Assembly: GCF_002159175.1 (NCBI RefSeq)
Contig: NZ_NFGZ01000007.1
Coordinates: 1 to 64,000 of the forward strand
DNA from: Flavonifractor sp. An92
Lineage (GTDB): Bacteria; Bacillota; Clostridia; Oscillospirales; Oscillospiraceae
Direction: 5' to 3'
DNA: 64,000 nt
The position numbers were made by a program, and so were the translations under genes. Shown piece by piece: positions 51,984 to 60,371 of the stretch (positions within the stretch are counted from its first letter, which is position 1; every line of letters starts with the position of its first letter). A model generated the notes under the pieces. It made no database searches. It saw only the letters and a list, made by a program, of their open reading frames with translations, and was not told the origin of the DNA.

Positions 51984-53463
51984 GTCCGTCCTCCTCAAAG
52001 AGCAGCACACAATCCGGCATGGTGAGCGTCCCGTCGGTACAGACCATCCGGCAGGTCACTTTGCCCCGCTTTTTCAGCCGGAAGGACTGCCCGTACTGGG
52101 TCCGCCCCCGGTGGTCGGGGCTGAGATTGGCCTCCACGATCCAGGAGAGAAACACCGTGCGCACCTGGGGCGAGACCGGTTTTTCCAGCGCCGCCAGGTC
52201 CAGAACGCCGTCCCGGATGTGGGACGTCACCTCACGGCGGAGGGTCTCCGCCGCCGCCAGGATCTTCTGCCGATGTGCGGCCTTTTCGGCACTTTTGTCC
52301 GCAAAGCCGGTGCGGTCCATGCGGGGCCGGTAGGTCCGGGTCCGGGGCTGTAAGAGCAGCTCCGCCGGCGGCTCGTCGTAGGGGCTCAGATCCACCCGCT
52401 CGGTCTCCCGGGGGACGGAGCAGGCGAAATGCCGGACCTGCTGCACGCCGAACACCAGGGCGGAGAGCCGGTGGGCCTCCTCCACCGATGGCATCCCGGC
52501 AAAGAGCGTGAGCAGATGCTTCAGCTCCGCCTTGTTGCTCACCCCCATGTTCTCCATCTGCACCAGCAGCGCGGCGTTCTGCACCACCCGGCGGATCACC
52601 TCGTTGGTGACGTTGAGCACCTGCCGGGCGGTAGGGTTGGGGCCGGTGAACCAGTCCAGCAGCGACTGCCACACCCCCTGACAGCGACTGTGCAGCTCCC
52701 CCTCCCAGCCGGGCGCCCGCTCCGCCTGGGGCCGGGGGATCTCCCGCTCGCTGCGCTCCACCAGGTCCAGGATGTGGGCGGTCTGTTCCGGGGTGAACTG
52801 CTCCAGCTGGGCTCCGATCTGGGCGGCGCTGCGCTGGAGGTCCTGGATGAACTCCTCCAGATAGCGCACCAGATGCTGCTTGTAGGTGATGAAATCCACC
52901 GATTTCATCTGCATCTCCATGCCCGGGCCGTAGAACTCCCGCAGATAGTCCTGGTGGTTCTGGCTCAGGCGCTGGAAGTCCTCCTGCAAATCCTCCCACC
53001 AGGCCTGTACCTCCCGCAGGGGGAGCTCGTCCAGGGTCTCCACCCGGCGCAGGTCCGCCCGGATGCGCCGGAAGGGGCTGGCCGACAGGCCGGCGGCCCG
53101 GGTGGAGAGGTGTTCCAGGGTGATGGTCATGCGCTCCACCTCAAGGGCGGCCTGGGACATCATGTACTGGAACTGGCGGTTTTTGAACTCGGCGATGGTG
53201 CGGGGCTTGCGGGGATCCTGGATAGGGGTGAGGTTCTTCCACTTCACCAGCTGTTGCAGATCCAGGGTCAGCTGCTCCGGGGAGTACTGCGCAAAGAGGG
53301 GCTGTGCCCGGAGCAGCGCCAGCACCCCGTCCCGGTCCATCTGGTAGCGCATCTTCTGGTGCTCCAGGTAGAAAATACGCATGATGGTGCGGTAGACCGT
53401 GTAGTGCTCGGCGGACAGGTATTTGGTCTCCGAAATCGATTCCAACAGGTCGGCCTGCAGCAT
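51976..53463 (-). CDS. jetA: Wadjet subunit JetA (DUF2397, kleisin-like)
   Basis: 495 residues from MLQADLLESISETKYLSAEH, ATG after AAAGGACGGG. It matches TIGR02677/DUF2397: winged-helix N-terminus (1-100), long helical middle (110-330) and a C-terminal winged helix with GQSFRLKKRGKVTCRMVCTD. It would be the MukF-like kleisin of the complex. First gene of the operon; the open frame continues upstream but across the promoter, so the internal ATG is used. Confidence 0.88.
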   Translation of the reverse strand: MLQADLLESISETKYLSAEHYTVYRTIMRIFYLEHQKMRYQMDRDGVLALLRAQPLFAQYSPEQLTLDLQQLVKWKNLTPIQDPRKPRTIAEFKNRQFQYMMSQAALEVERMTITLEHLSTRAAGLSASPFRRIRADLRRVETLDELPLREVQAWWEDLQEDFQRLSQNHQDYLREFYGPGMEMQMKSVDFITYKQHLVRYLEEFIQDLQRSAAQIGAQLEQFTPEQTAHILDLVERSEREIPRPQAERAPGWEGELHSRCQGVWQSLLDWFTGPNPTARQVLNVTNEVIRRVVQNAALLVQMENMGVSNKAELKHLLTLFAGMPSVEEAHRLSALVFGVQQVRHFACSVPRETERVDLSPYDEPPAELLLQPRTRTYRPRMDRTGFADKSAEKAAHRQKILAAAETLRREVTSHIRDGVLDLAALEKPVSPQVRTVFLSWIVEANLSPDHRGRTQYGQSFRLKKRGKVTCRMVCTDGTLTMPDCVLLFEEDGHG

Positions 53464-53499
53464 GTCGTCCCGTCCTTTACACACAAGATATTTGCCGTC

Positions 53500-53528
53500 A
53501 TTGTAGCAAATGTCCCGCACTTTTACAA
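53500..53528 (-). promoter_or_regulatory. Promoter of the jetABCD operon
   Basis: TTGTAA (53528-53523), 17-bp spacer, TACAAT (53505-53500), close to the jetA start. Upstream CCGTCGATTTGACGG (about 53540-53554) is a small dyad. Confidence 0.65.
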
Positions 53529-53703
53529 GGGATTCTCCGTCGATTTGACGGTTTTCGACCCCATTTTGCCCTATTATGTCCAATAGGAAGGACTCTGAGC
53601 TGCCGGGCGCGATATTCCTTGCGGACACAGTAACATTTTGTATAGAGGGCTATAAATTACATATATTAAAACCATCCTGAGACGCAAAGGAGAAGTTCAA
53701 GAG

Positions 53704-54243
53704 ATGAAAGCCACAGGCATCGTGCGCCGCATCGACGATCTGGGCCGGGTCGTCATTCCCAAAGAGATCCGCCGGACCATGCGGATCCGGGAGGGCGACC
53801 CGCTGGAGATCTATACCGACAAGGACGGCGGAGTCATTTTCAAAAAATACTCCCTGATGGGCGGGCTCGGGGACTTTGCCGGCCAGATGTGCGAGGCGCT
53901 GAACAAGACCACCGGGCGCACCGCGGTCATCACCGACCGGGACACCTGTCTGGCCGCCGCCGGCAGCGGACGCCGGGAGCTGAATGACAAGCACATCTCC
54001 GCCGCGCTGGAGCAGATCCTGGACGAGCGGGGCATGTATCAGCACTCCGAAGGCCAGGAGGCGCTGCCCGTCTGTGAGGACAACAGCCGCTTCTGCATCG
54101 CCTGCGCCGCCCCGGTGCTGTCGGAGGGCGACGTACTGGGCTGCGTCCTCTTCGCCGGAAGCGAGGAGCTGTCCTCCGGCGAGCTGGAATGCAAGCTCCT
54201 GCAGACCATCTCCGGCTTTCTCGGCCGGCACATGGAGAGCTGA
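53704..54243 (+). CDS. spoVT: Stage V sporulation protein T
   Basis: 179 residues. The N-terminal AbrB swapped-hairpin DNA-binding domain (1-50) has GIVRRIDDLGRVVIPKEIRR, followed by a GAF domain (55-178). SpoVT is a forespore regulator acting late in sporulation. AAAGGAG lies ahead of the ATG. The upstream AT-rich stretch contains TGTATA and CATATATTA (53639-53668), which could be a forespore sigma (SigG-type) promoter, but the spacing is not ideal. It marks the organism as a spore former. Confidence 0.92.
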   Translation: MKATGIVRRIDDLGRVVIPKEIRRTMRIREGDPLEIYTDKDGGVIFKKYSLMGGLGDFAGQMCEALNKTTGRTAVITDRDTCLAAAGSGRRELNDKHISAALEQILDERGMYQHSEGQEALPVCEDNSRFCIACAAPVLSEGDVLGCVLFAGSEELSSGELECKLLQTISGFLGRHMES

Positions 54244-54252
54244 ACGCACAAA

Positions 54253-54292
54253 GACCGGACCGCCCCGTACTCGGGACCGTCCGGCCTTTTTG
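54253..54292 (+). terminator. Terminator after spoVT
   Basis: Stem with CCGGAC/GTCCGG ends followed by CCTTTTTGCC. Confidence 0.75.
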
Positions 54293-54293
54293 C

Positions 54294-54521
54294 CTATTCC
54301 CCGCCCTCCTCGGGCTGACCCAGCCCCCGGGACAGGAGATACAGCGCCGCAGTCACCGCCGCCACCGCCTGGGTGGGGTGTTCCTCCAGCCACGGCCCGT
54401 ATTTCTCCCACAGCGGGACGGGGTGCTCCCGCAGCCAGGCCGCCCCGCCGTAGCACAGGGCGGCGGCCACCAGCACGCACAGCGTCAGACGCAGGGCGCG
54501 GTCCTCCCTCTCCTCGGCCAT
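54294..54521 (-). CDS. Small hypothetical membrane protein
   Basis: 75 residues from MAEEREDRALRLTLCVLVAA, ATG after GGAGGGGG. Two hydrophobic segments (about 10-30 and 50-68) separated by a charged loop. No family recognised. It lies downstream of the glucokinase terminator and ends at the spoVT terminator, so it probably has its own promoter (TATACT at 54545-54540 on the minus strand; no convincing -35). Confidence 0.6.
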   Translation of the reverse strand: MAEEREDRALRLTLCVLVAAALCYGGAAWLREHPVPLWEKYGPWLEEHPTQAVAAVTAALYLLSRGLGQPEEGGE

Positions 54522-54567
54522 GGCTCCACCCCCTCCCCACAGTATAGGCGGGGAAAGGCAAAAATAT

Positions 54568-54599
54568 GAGCGGCCCCTCTCCCGTGAGAAGGGCCGCTC
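54568..54599 (-). terminator. Terminator after the ROK kinase gene
   Basis: GAGCGGCCC/GGGCCGCTC stem followed on the minus strand by ATATTTTTGCC. Confidence 0.8.
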
Positions 54600-54623
54600 C
54601 ATTCTATGCAAACTGAGTCCCGA

Positions 54624-55577
54624 TCAACGGAACTTGGGCAGCAGGGCCGCGCCGATGATACCCGCGTCGTTGCCCAGCTGGGCCCGCATGAGGCGGGTGC
54701 GGTGGACGCTGTTGCGGGCGTAATCTTCCCGGTTGAGGATGTAGCGCACCGGGGCCATCAGGGTCTCCCCCTGGGCGGAGGGACCGCCGCCGATGCAGAA
54801 CACCTCCGGCTGGAAGATGTTCACCAGGCTGGCCACGCCGCAGCCCAGATAGTCCACGTACTCGTCGATGACCTTGCCGGCCACCGGGTCGCCCAGGGCG
54901 GCGGCGTCAAAGGGCGTGCGCCCGTTGACCCCCTCCAGGCTGCCCGCCAGCTCCCACAGCTTGGAGTCGGGGGCGTCCTGCATCAGCTCCCGGGTGCGCT
55001 TGATGAGGGCGGTGGCGGAACAGTAGGCCTCAAAGCAGCCCCGCCGTCCGCAGGTGCAGGGCCGTCCGCCGTGCTCGATGACGAAGTGCCCCACCTCCAG
55101 GCCGGCGTAGTTGAAGCCGGTGTAGAGCTTGCCGTTCAGCACCGCGCCGCCGCCCACGCCGGTGCCCAGCGTGATGGCCACCATGGACTGGCTGCCCTTG
55201 CCCGCGCCGGCGGCGAACTCGCCCAGCGCGGCGGCGTTGGCGTCGTTCTCCACGTAGATGGGCAGCTCCGCCTCCACCTTCTCCCGCAGAAGGGCGGCCA
55301 GCGGCACGTTCTGGAAGTCCAGATTGCTCCAGTACTGGATGACCCCCCGCTCCGGGTCGATGGTACCGGGGGAGCCGATGCCCAGGGAGGCCGCCTCCTC
55401 CAGCTTCAGGCCGGCATTCTCCGCGGCGGCCCGGGCCGCCTGCGCCATGACCTCGGCCACGGCTTCCGCACCCGCGTGAGGGGTGGGGATGCTGGCCTTG
55501 CCCAGGATCTCGCCCGCCTCGCTGACGGCGGCGGCGGCAATGTTGGTGCCGCCCAAGTCGATACCCAGATAATACAT
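54624..55577 (-). CDS. ROK-family glucokinase
   Basis: 317 residues. The ATP-binding loop YLGIDLGGTNIAAAAV is at the N-terminus, the catalytic region ENDANAAALGEF carries the general base Asp, and EHGGRPCTCGRRGCFEAYCS is the ROK zinc-binding motif. A kinase lacking an N-terminal winged helix is typically glucokinase or N-acetylmannosamine kinase; glucokinase is the more common annotation. It converts glucose to glucose-6-phosphate. The RBS before MYYLGID is weak (GGGG). Confidence 0.88.
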   Translation of the reverse strand: MYYLGIDLGGTNIAAAAVSEAGEILGKASIPTPHAGAEAVAEVMAQAARAAAENAGLKLEEAASLGIGSPGTIDPERGVIQYWSNLDFQNVPLAALLREKVEAELPIYVENDANAAALGEFAAGAGKGSQSMVAITLGTGVGGGAVLNGKLYTGFNYAGLEVGHFVIEHGGRPCTCGRRGCFEAYCSATALIKRTRELMQDAPDSKLWELAGSLEGVNGRTPFDAAALGDPVAGKVIDEYVDYLGCGVASLVNIFQPEVFCIGGGPSAQGETLMAPVRYILNREDYARNSVHRTRLMRAQLGNDAGIIGAALLPKFR

Positions 55578-55635
55578 ATTCAAACCCCATTTCTTCCGCT
55601 GCCGGACGCCTGCCCGGCACGGCAAATGTCTGGGG

Positions 55636-56736
55636 TTATTGTACCACAGATCGCGCCCGGGCAAAAGAGGGTTTTCCCGCGGCCGCCGGGTCACGGACGG
55701 CCGGGGCGCGCAAAAAAGGGGCTCTCCCCCGCAGGTGGACGGCCAGAGTGACACAGCCGCTGACCAGCAGGAAGGCGTAGAAGCTGATGCCCCGGCTGAC
55801 CAGCATGGCCGGAGTGGCCAGCGCCGCGCCGAAGAGCGGGGTGAAGGCGGTGACAAAGCCGCCCTCCGCCGGGCCCACCGCGCCGGGCAGGGGCAGGGCG
55901 GACACCGCCAGCGTCACCACCGCCTGGGTGCCCAGAAAGACTGCCAGACCGTAGCTGCTGAGCCCGAAGGATCGGTACACCACGAAGGGCACCGAAAACA
56001 GGGCGGTGAGCTGGAGGGCCGACAGGCCCAGCAGCGCCGGGAAGAGGCCGGGGTTCTGCTTCAGGCAGGCGGCTCCGGCGGCGTACTCCGCCATCTGCTT
56101 CTCCAGCCGGGGAAGGCCCCGCTCCCGCAGGCCCTTCAGGCCCATTCGGCCCAGCAGATTCAGCACACCCACCGCCGCCCGCCGGGCCAGACCCGGCAGG
56201 AAGAGGAAGGACAGCATCCCCACGGTGAGGGCGCTCATGACCCCTCCGCCGTAGAGCACCAGCACGCCCATGCCCTTCCCCAGGGCGTGGCGCAGGCCGG
56301 GCAGGGCCAGCCAGGCGGTCAGGGCGTAGCCCAGCAGCGCCACCTGGTAGCACACCGCGATGAGGAGCATGTTGAGGGCTCCGTGGGCGGGCTGTACCCC
56401 GTCCCGGGACATGCAGTAGACCTGGGCGGGCTGTCCACCGGTGGCCGAAGGGGTGATGGAGCTGACGTAGAAGCCCACAAAGGAGTAACCCAGGCACTTC
56501 CGGTAGGGGTTGTGATAGCCCAGGCGGCCCAGGATGAGGCGGGTCTGCATGGCCTCACAGCCCACAAAGACCAGCATCAGGGCAAGGCCCAGCAGCACAT
56601 AGCCCCCGTTGACCTGGCGCAGCACCCCCAGCAAGCTGGAGATGGGCTGGTCCCGCAGGAGGAAAAAGCCGGTCACGCCCATCAGGGCCAGCAGCAGCGC
56701 CGTGCCCAACAGCTGTTTCCGTCCGCTCACAGCCAA
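55636..56736 (-). CDS. Lysylphosphatidylglycerol synthase TM-region / flippase-like (UPF0104) membrane protein
   Basis: 366 residues, eight or more membrane segments. Family motifs are SSITPSATGGQPAQVY (about 92-107) and LPLPGAVGPAEGGF (near 295). The family includes the flippase domain of MprF and isoprenoid-lipid translocases, without the aminoacyl-transferase part. Context with an MGDG-synthase-type glycosyltransferase suggests movement of a glycolipid across the membrane; this is inference. Start is either TTG (56736) or GTG (56730); AAGGGG is five or eleven bases away. It overlaps the 39-residue ORF by 10 bp. Confidence 0.85.
   Translation of the reverse strand: MAVSGRKQLLGTALLLALMGVTGFFLLRDQPISSLLGVLRQVNGGYVLLGLALMLVFVGCEAMQTRLILGRLGYHNPYRKCLGYSFVGFYVSSITPSATGGQPAQVYCMSRDGVQPAHGALNMLLIAVCYQVALLGYALTAWLALPGLRHALGKGMGVLVLYGGGVMSALTVGMLSFLFLPGLARRAAVGVLNLLGRMGLKGLRERGLPRLEKQMAEYAAGAACLKQNPGLFPALLGLSALQLTALFSVPFVVYRSFGLSSYGLAVFLGTQAVVTLAVSALPLPGAVGPAEGGFVTAFTPLFGAALATPAMLVSRGISFYAFLLVSGCVTLAVHLRGRAPFLRAPAVRDPAAAGKPSFARARSVVQ
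55638..55666 (-). promoter_or_regulatory. Promoter of the ROK kinase gene
   Basis: TACAAT (55643-55638) preceded by GTGG; the -35 is ambiguous (TTTTGC region near 55661-55666). The -10 overlaps the stop codon of the flippase-like gene. Confidence 0.45.
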
Positions 56737-56846
56737 TCACACCCCTTTCGTCCCTTCCGGCGGCACACTGCCGCCGCGCACACCGCCAGAACGGTGCTCA
56801 CCAGGAGCACTTTGCCCAGACGGCGGGTCTTCCGATCCTCTCTCAT
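56727..56846 (-). CDS. 39-residue single-pass membrane peptide
   Basis: ATG after a strong GAGGAGG at seven bases, stop 10 bp into the next gene. The sequence begins MREDRKTRRLGK, has one hydrophobic helix (about 13-28) and a basic tail ending GCDWL. Its ATGA overlaps the stop of the glycosyltransferase gene, so the three genes are translationally coupled. The basic N-terminus predicts N-in topology. No family recognised; it could be a small accessory subunit of either neighbour. Confidence 0.7.
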   Translation of the reverse strand: MREDRKTRRLGKVLLVSTVLAVCAAAVCRRKGRKGCDWL

Positions 56847-57937
56847 GCCCTCACCTCCTCTCGCTGTGCAGTCAGCGCGGACAGCAGCCGCGCCACGCTC
56901 TCGGCCTTCAGCTGGCTCTTGGCCAGGCGCATCCGCCGGCCCATCTCGGCCAGCGCCTCGTCGTCGTAAATGAGGTCCCGGATGGCCTCCAGACAGGCCT
57001 CCGGCTCCTTGGCCGCCGCGCGGCCCAGCCCCTCCCGGAGCAGGAAGCGGGCGTTGTTCTTCTCCTGCTGGAGGAAGGGTTCCCACAGCAGCAGGGGGAG
57101 CTCGGCAAAGATGCTCTCAAAAACGGTGATGCCGCCGGGCTTGGTGAGCATCACGTCGGCCCGGGCCATGTACTCCCACACCCGGTCGGTGAAGGGCACC
57201 ACCTCGATGTGGGGATAGCGTCCCGCCAGACGCCGGTAGAGCCGCTCATTGTTGCCGGTGAGGATGGTGGTCTCCACGCCCTCCAGGGCGTTGAGGGCCT
57301 CATAGAAGCTGTCCCGGCGGGGCAGCAGCCCCAGGCCGCCCCCCATCACCAGCAGGCGGCGGCACGCCCCTCCCTGCCGGCGGCTCAGATGGCGGAACTC
57401 CTCCTTCACCGGGATGCCGGTGACCAGGATGCGTCCCTCCTCCACGCCCTTGGCCATAAGGCGGCGGCGGATCTCGGGGCTGCCCACCAGGTAGCAGTCG
57501 GTCCCGGCGTGGATCCACTCGTTGTGGGTGGAGAGATCGGTGACGCAGGTGATGAGCGGCAGGTCATCCCCCGCCTCCTCCTTCCAGCGGGCGGTGAGCC
57601 CGGCGCAGATGGGGTGGGTGGCGATGACGGCGTCGGGGGCCTCCTCCGCCAGCAGCTCCCCCAGCTTATCCAGCATGGGCCGGTCCAGAGGGGAGTTGAG
57701 GTCGGTGGGCAGGTGCTCGGTCACCTTGTAGTAGGTATTGAACAGTCCGCTGCCGTAGGTCACCAGCAGGTGGAACGCCTTATAGAGCGCCTCGGAGCGG
57801 TTGGGCATGGCGTAGGCGAAAAAGTCGGTCACCTGGACCTGTGCACGGGGCAGCGCCCGGGTGAGCTGCTGGCACAGAGACTGGGAGGCCGACCAGTGTC
57901 CCATGCCGAATCGTCCGGTCAGAATCAGGATCTTCAT
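56843..57937 (-). CDS. MGDG synthase-family glycosyltransferase (UgtP-like)
   Basis: 364 residues from MKILILTGRFGMGHWSASQS, ATG after AAGGAGGGAG. The N-terminal domain (1-165) matches monogalactosyldiacylglycerol synthases (FGMGHWSASQS, ATHPICAGLTARWK). The C-terminal GT-B domain binds the sugar nucleotide (LVMGGGLGLLP, LTKPGGITVFES). These membrane-associated enzymes transfer sugar from UDP-sugar to diacylglycerol or, in the MurG-related branch, other lipids. The product may be the glycolipid anchor used by the LTA-synthase-like enzyme encoded at the right edge. Confidence 0.9.
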   Translation of the reverse strand: MKILILTGRFGMGHWSASQSLCQQLTRALPRAQVQVTDFFAYAMPNRSEALYKAFHLLVTYGSGLFNTYYKVTEHLPTDLNSPLDRPMLDKLGELLAEEAPDAVIATHPICAGLTARWKEEAGDDLPLITCVTDLSTHNEWIHAGTDCYLVGSPEIRRRLMAKGVEEGRILVTGIPVKEEFRHLSRRQGGACRRLLVMGGGLGLLPRRDSFYEALNALEGVETTILTGNNERLYRRLAGRYPHIEVVPFTDRVWEYMARADVMLTKPGGITVFESIFAELPLLLWEPFLQQEKNNARFLLREGLGRAAAKEPEACLEAIRDLIYDDEALAEMGRRMRLAKSQLKAESVARLLSALTAQREEVRA

Positions 57938-58067
57938 GCTGCTCCCTCCTTTTCGTTGTAAGAACAGCATACCGGATAAAGATTTAAACCCCCTTACCCA
58001 AACCTAGAATTTTTATTAAGAAGTCTTTAAAAAAACCTATGGTTCTCGCCTTTTCTATGAAAAAGGC

Positions 58068-58106
58068 AAAAAAGTCCCCGGAAACGTCCTGTTTCCGGGG
58101 ACTTTG
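58068..58106. terminator. Terminator after degV
   Basis: AAAGTCCCCGGAAAC/GTTTCCGGGGACTTT just past the degV stop. Between here and 57937 an AT-rich stretch should hold the glycosyltransferase promoter, but no clear -35/-10 pair is seen. Confidence 0.85.
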
Positions 58107-58117
58107 GACCAAAACGA

Positions 58118-58957
58118 TTAAAACGCCGCCACAATGCCGCCGTCGTTGGCGTAGACGGTGGAGATGCCTCCCGTCTCGCAGATGAGGATCTCGGAGAACT
58201 GGCAGGATTTCAGGGCCATCTCCTTAAGCTGGAAGGCCCGCTCCAGGCAGTTGCAGTGGGTGATGCACAGGGTCTTGCCCTTGTGGCTGGGGTCGGAGGC
58301 CATGATGTCCACCATCTTGCTCAGGGCCTGGCGGATGGACATGGCCTGGCCCCGCTTGCAGATCTCGCCCTCCGGGGTGGAGCCCATCAGGAGCTTGATG
58401 CGCAGGGTGCTGGTGACGATGTTCTGCAGCCGGGTCAGGCGGCCGTTCTTGCGCAGGTTGTCCAGGGTCTCCAGCACAAAGAGGGTCTGCATCTCGTCGA
58501 TGTAGCGGGAGACCTGGTTGACCACCGAGGAGAAGTGCATCCCGCTCTGGGCCAGCTCCCGCACCTTCAGGGCGGTGAGCACCTCGCCCGAGGAGGCCGA
58601 GCAGGAGTTGAAGATGTGCACGTTGGCCTCCGGGTGGTCCTCCAGGTAGAGGAGCCGCGCCTGGGCCGCGCTGTTGTGGGACCCGGACAGCAGCGCCGAC
58701 AGGGTCACCACGTAAATATCGTCCGTGCCGCTCTCCTCAAAGGCGTTCAGGTAGTCCGCCGGAGCGGGACAGGCCGATTTGGGCGCGTCGGGGCACTGCT
58801 TCATCTTCCAGAGGAGACTGGCCTGGTCAAAGGTCGTGTCGTCCACGATGGTCTCCTCCCCCACCCGGATGGTCAGAGGCACCGACACGAAGCAGGGATC
58901 GCTGAGCATGGCGGGGGTCAGGTCGCAGCAGCTATCCACGATAATCTTAAAACTCAT
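58118..58957 (-). CDS. DegV-family fatty-acid-binding protein
   Basis: 279 residues from MSFKIIVDSCCDL, ATG after AAGGA. Typical motifs are the N-terminal IIVDSCCDLTPAML, VVTLSALLSGSHNSAAQA (the fatty-acid carboxylate-binding Ser region), LDNLRKNGRL, and the C-terminal GGIVAAF. DegV/FakB proteins present fatty acids to the kinase FakA for phospholipid synthesis; no fakA is nearby, so the exact role is open. Two vicinal Cys in DSCCDL replace the usual DSTADL. Confidence 0.9.
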   Translation of the reverse strand: MSFKIIVDSCCDLTPAMLSDPCFVSVPLTIRVGEETIVDDTTFDQASLLWKMKQCPDAPKSACPAPADYLNAFEESGTDDIYVVTLSALLSGSHNSAAQARLLYLEDHPEANVHIFNSCSASSGEVLTALKVRELAQSGMHFSSVVNQVSRYIDEMQTLFVLETLDNLRKNGRLTRLQNIVTSTLRIKLLMGSTPEGEICKRGQAMSIRQALSKMVDIMASDPSHKGKTLCITHCNCLERAFQLKEMALKSCQFSEILICETGGISTVYANDGGIVAAF

Positions 58958-59007
58958 TTCAATCATCCTTCGATGTGATTCTCAAAATCAGATAGGGCTG
59001 TGCTGCT

Positions 59008-59036
59008 ATTGTAACACGTCCGCATCGGAAAGTAAA
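59008..59036 (-). promoter_or_regulatory. Promoter of degV
   Basis: TTTACT (59036-59031), 17-bp spacer, TACAAT (59013-59008). Confidence 0.65.
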
Positions 59037-59053
59037 GCGGAACCGGTCGCTTC

Positions 59054-59806
59054 TTACCGCTGAGCCTCTTCCTCGGCGATCTCCCGCAAAATCTTCTGGT
59101 CCGCCTTGCTGCTCAGGTCCAGCTTGGCGTACAGATCGGGCCGGCGGTCCCGGGTGCGGAGGATGGACTGCTTGCGCCGCCAGCGGGCGATGTTGGCGTG
59201 GTGGCCGGACAGGAGGATGGCGGGCACCTTCCGGCCGTGCCACTCCTCGGGCCGGGAGTACTGGGGGTACTCCAGCATGCCGTTCCAGTGGCTCTCCTCC
59301 TCAAAGCACTCCGGGTCGGGCAGCACCCCCGGCACCAGCCGGGCCACCGCGTCGGCCACGCACATGGCAGGCAGCTCGCCGCCGGTGAGGACGAAGTCGC
59401 CCAGGGAGATCTCCTCGTCCACACACTCCTCGATGAAGCGCTCGTCGATGCCCTCGTAGTGGCCGCAGACCAGGATGAGATGGTTATAATCCGCCTTCAG
59501 CCGCTTGGCGTCGGCCTGGGTGAAGGTCTTGCCGCAGGGGGACAGGTAGATGGTGCGGGTGGGGCCCTCCCCCAGGCTCTTGGCGTGCTCCCAGCAGTGG
59601 AACAGGGGGTCGGCCTGCATCACCGCGCCCCGGCCGCCGCCGTAGGGATAGTTGTCCACCTGCTTCTGCTTGTTGAGGGTGTAGTCCCGGATCTGGTGGG
59701 CCTCGATGCAGATGAGGTCCCGCTCCTGGGCCCGGCCCAGGATGGACTCGTTCATCATGTCGCCCACCGTCTCGTCAAAGAGGGTGAGAATATCGATGCG
59801 GTACAT
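59054..59806 (-). CDS. trmD: tRNA (guanine-N1)-methyltransferase
   Basis: 250 residues with the SPOUT knot: LILVCGHYEGIDERFIEE and SLGDFVLTGGELPAMCVADA bind S-adenosylmethionine, and the C-terminal helical domain (WHGRKVPAILLSGHHANIARWR) binds tRNA. It methylates G37 of tRNAs reading CNN codons, preventing frameshifts. It follows rimM by 5 bp, the standard order. Confidence 0.97.
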   Translation of the reverse strand: MYRIDILTLFDETVGDMMNESILGRAQERDLICIEAHQIRDYTLNKQKQVDNYPYGGGRGAVMQADPLFHCWEHAKSLGEGPTRTIYLSPCGKTFTQADAKRLKADYNHLILVCGHYEGIDERFIEECVDEEISLGDFVLTGGELPAMCVADAVARLVPGVLPDPECFEEESHWNGMLEYPQYSRPEEWHGRKVPAILLSGHHANIARWRRKQSILRTRDRRPDLYAKLDLSSKADQKILREIAEEEAQR

Positions 59807-59811
59807 CAGCT

Positions 59812-60303
59812 CTACATCCCTTCGATGAGGTGGACCCGGACCCAGCCCTCCTCCACATTGGTCCCACGGAGGAAGGCGTCCACCGCGGGGATGAGGTATT
59901 CCTTGCCCTTGCCCCGGACCACGTAGACCTCGTGGGCGGGGGGCGTGAGCACGTCGGCGATGGCCCCCAGCTCGGCGCCGGTGTCATCGTCGATGACGGT
60001 GAGGCCGATGAGGTCGGCGATGAAATGCCGCCCGTCGGGCAGCTCCACGCCGGTGCGGTCGATGGACACCCGCTTGCCCTTCAGACGCATGGCGGCGTTC
60101 ACATCGTCCACGCCCTCCAGCCGGGCCAGCACATTGCCCTTGTGGGCCCGGGCGGCGCGGACCTTCACCGGCGCGCCGTCGATATAAAGCGTATCAAAGC
60201 CGCAGAGGAACTCCGGCGTATCGCACCAGGGGACAATCTTCACCTCGCCCTGGATGCCGTGAGTGTTGACGATCTCCCCGGCCTCGAGAAATTGGTTTTT
60301 CAT
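59812..60303 (-). CDS. rimM: Ribosome maturation factor RimM
   Basis: 163 residues from MKNQFLEAGEIVNTHGIQGEVKI, ATG after GGAGG. The N-terminal RimM barrel is followed by a PRC barrel (about 95-163: RHFIADLIGLTVI, HEVYVVRGKGKEYLIPAV). It binds S19 in 30S head assembly. Coupled to trmD. Confidence 0.95.
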   Translation of the reverse strand: MKNQFLEAGEIVNTHGIQGEVKIVPWCDTPEFLCGFDTLYIDGAPVKVRAARAHKGNVLARLEGVDDVNAAMRLKGKRVSIDRTGVELPDGRHFIADLIGLTVIDDDTGAELGAIADVLTPPAHEVYVVRGKGKEYLIPAVDAFLRGTNVEEGWVRVHLIEGM

Positions 60304-60337
60304 AACAAATCCTCCGTTCCACAGTCCCGTGGGATGC

Positions 60338-60371
60338 AAAAAGCGGCGGGGGACCTTCCCCGCCGCTTTTT
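60338..60371 (-). terminator. Intrinsic terminator between khpA and rimM
   Basis: AAAAAGCGGCGGGG/CCCCGCCGCTTTTT overlapping the khpA stop codon, with T-run on the minus strand. It would reduce or end transcription before rimM-trmD. Confidence 0.8.
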
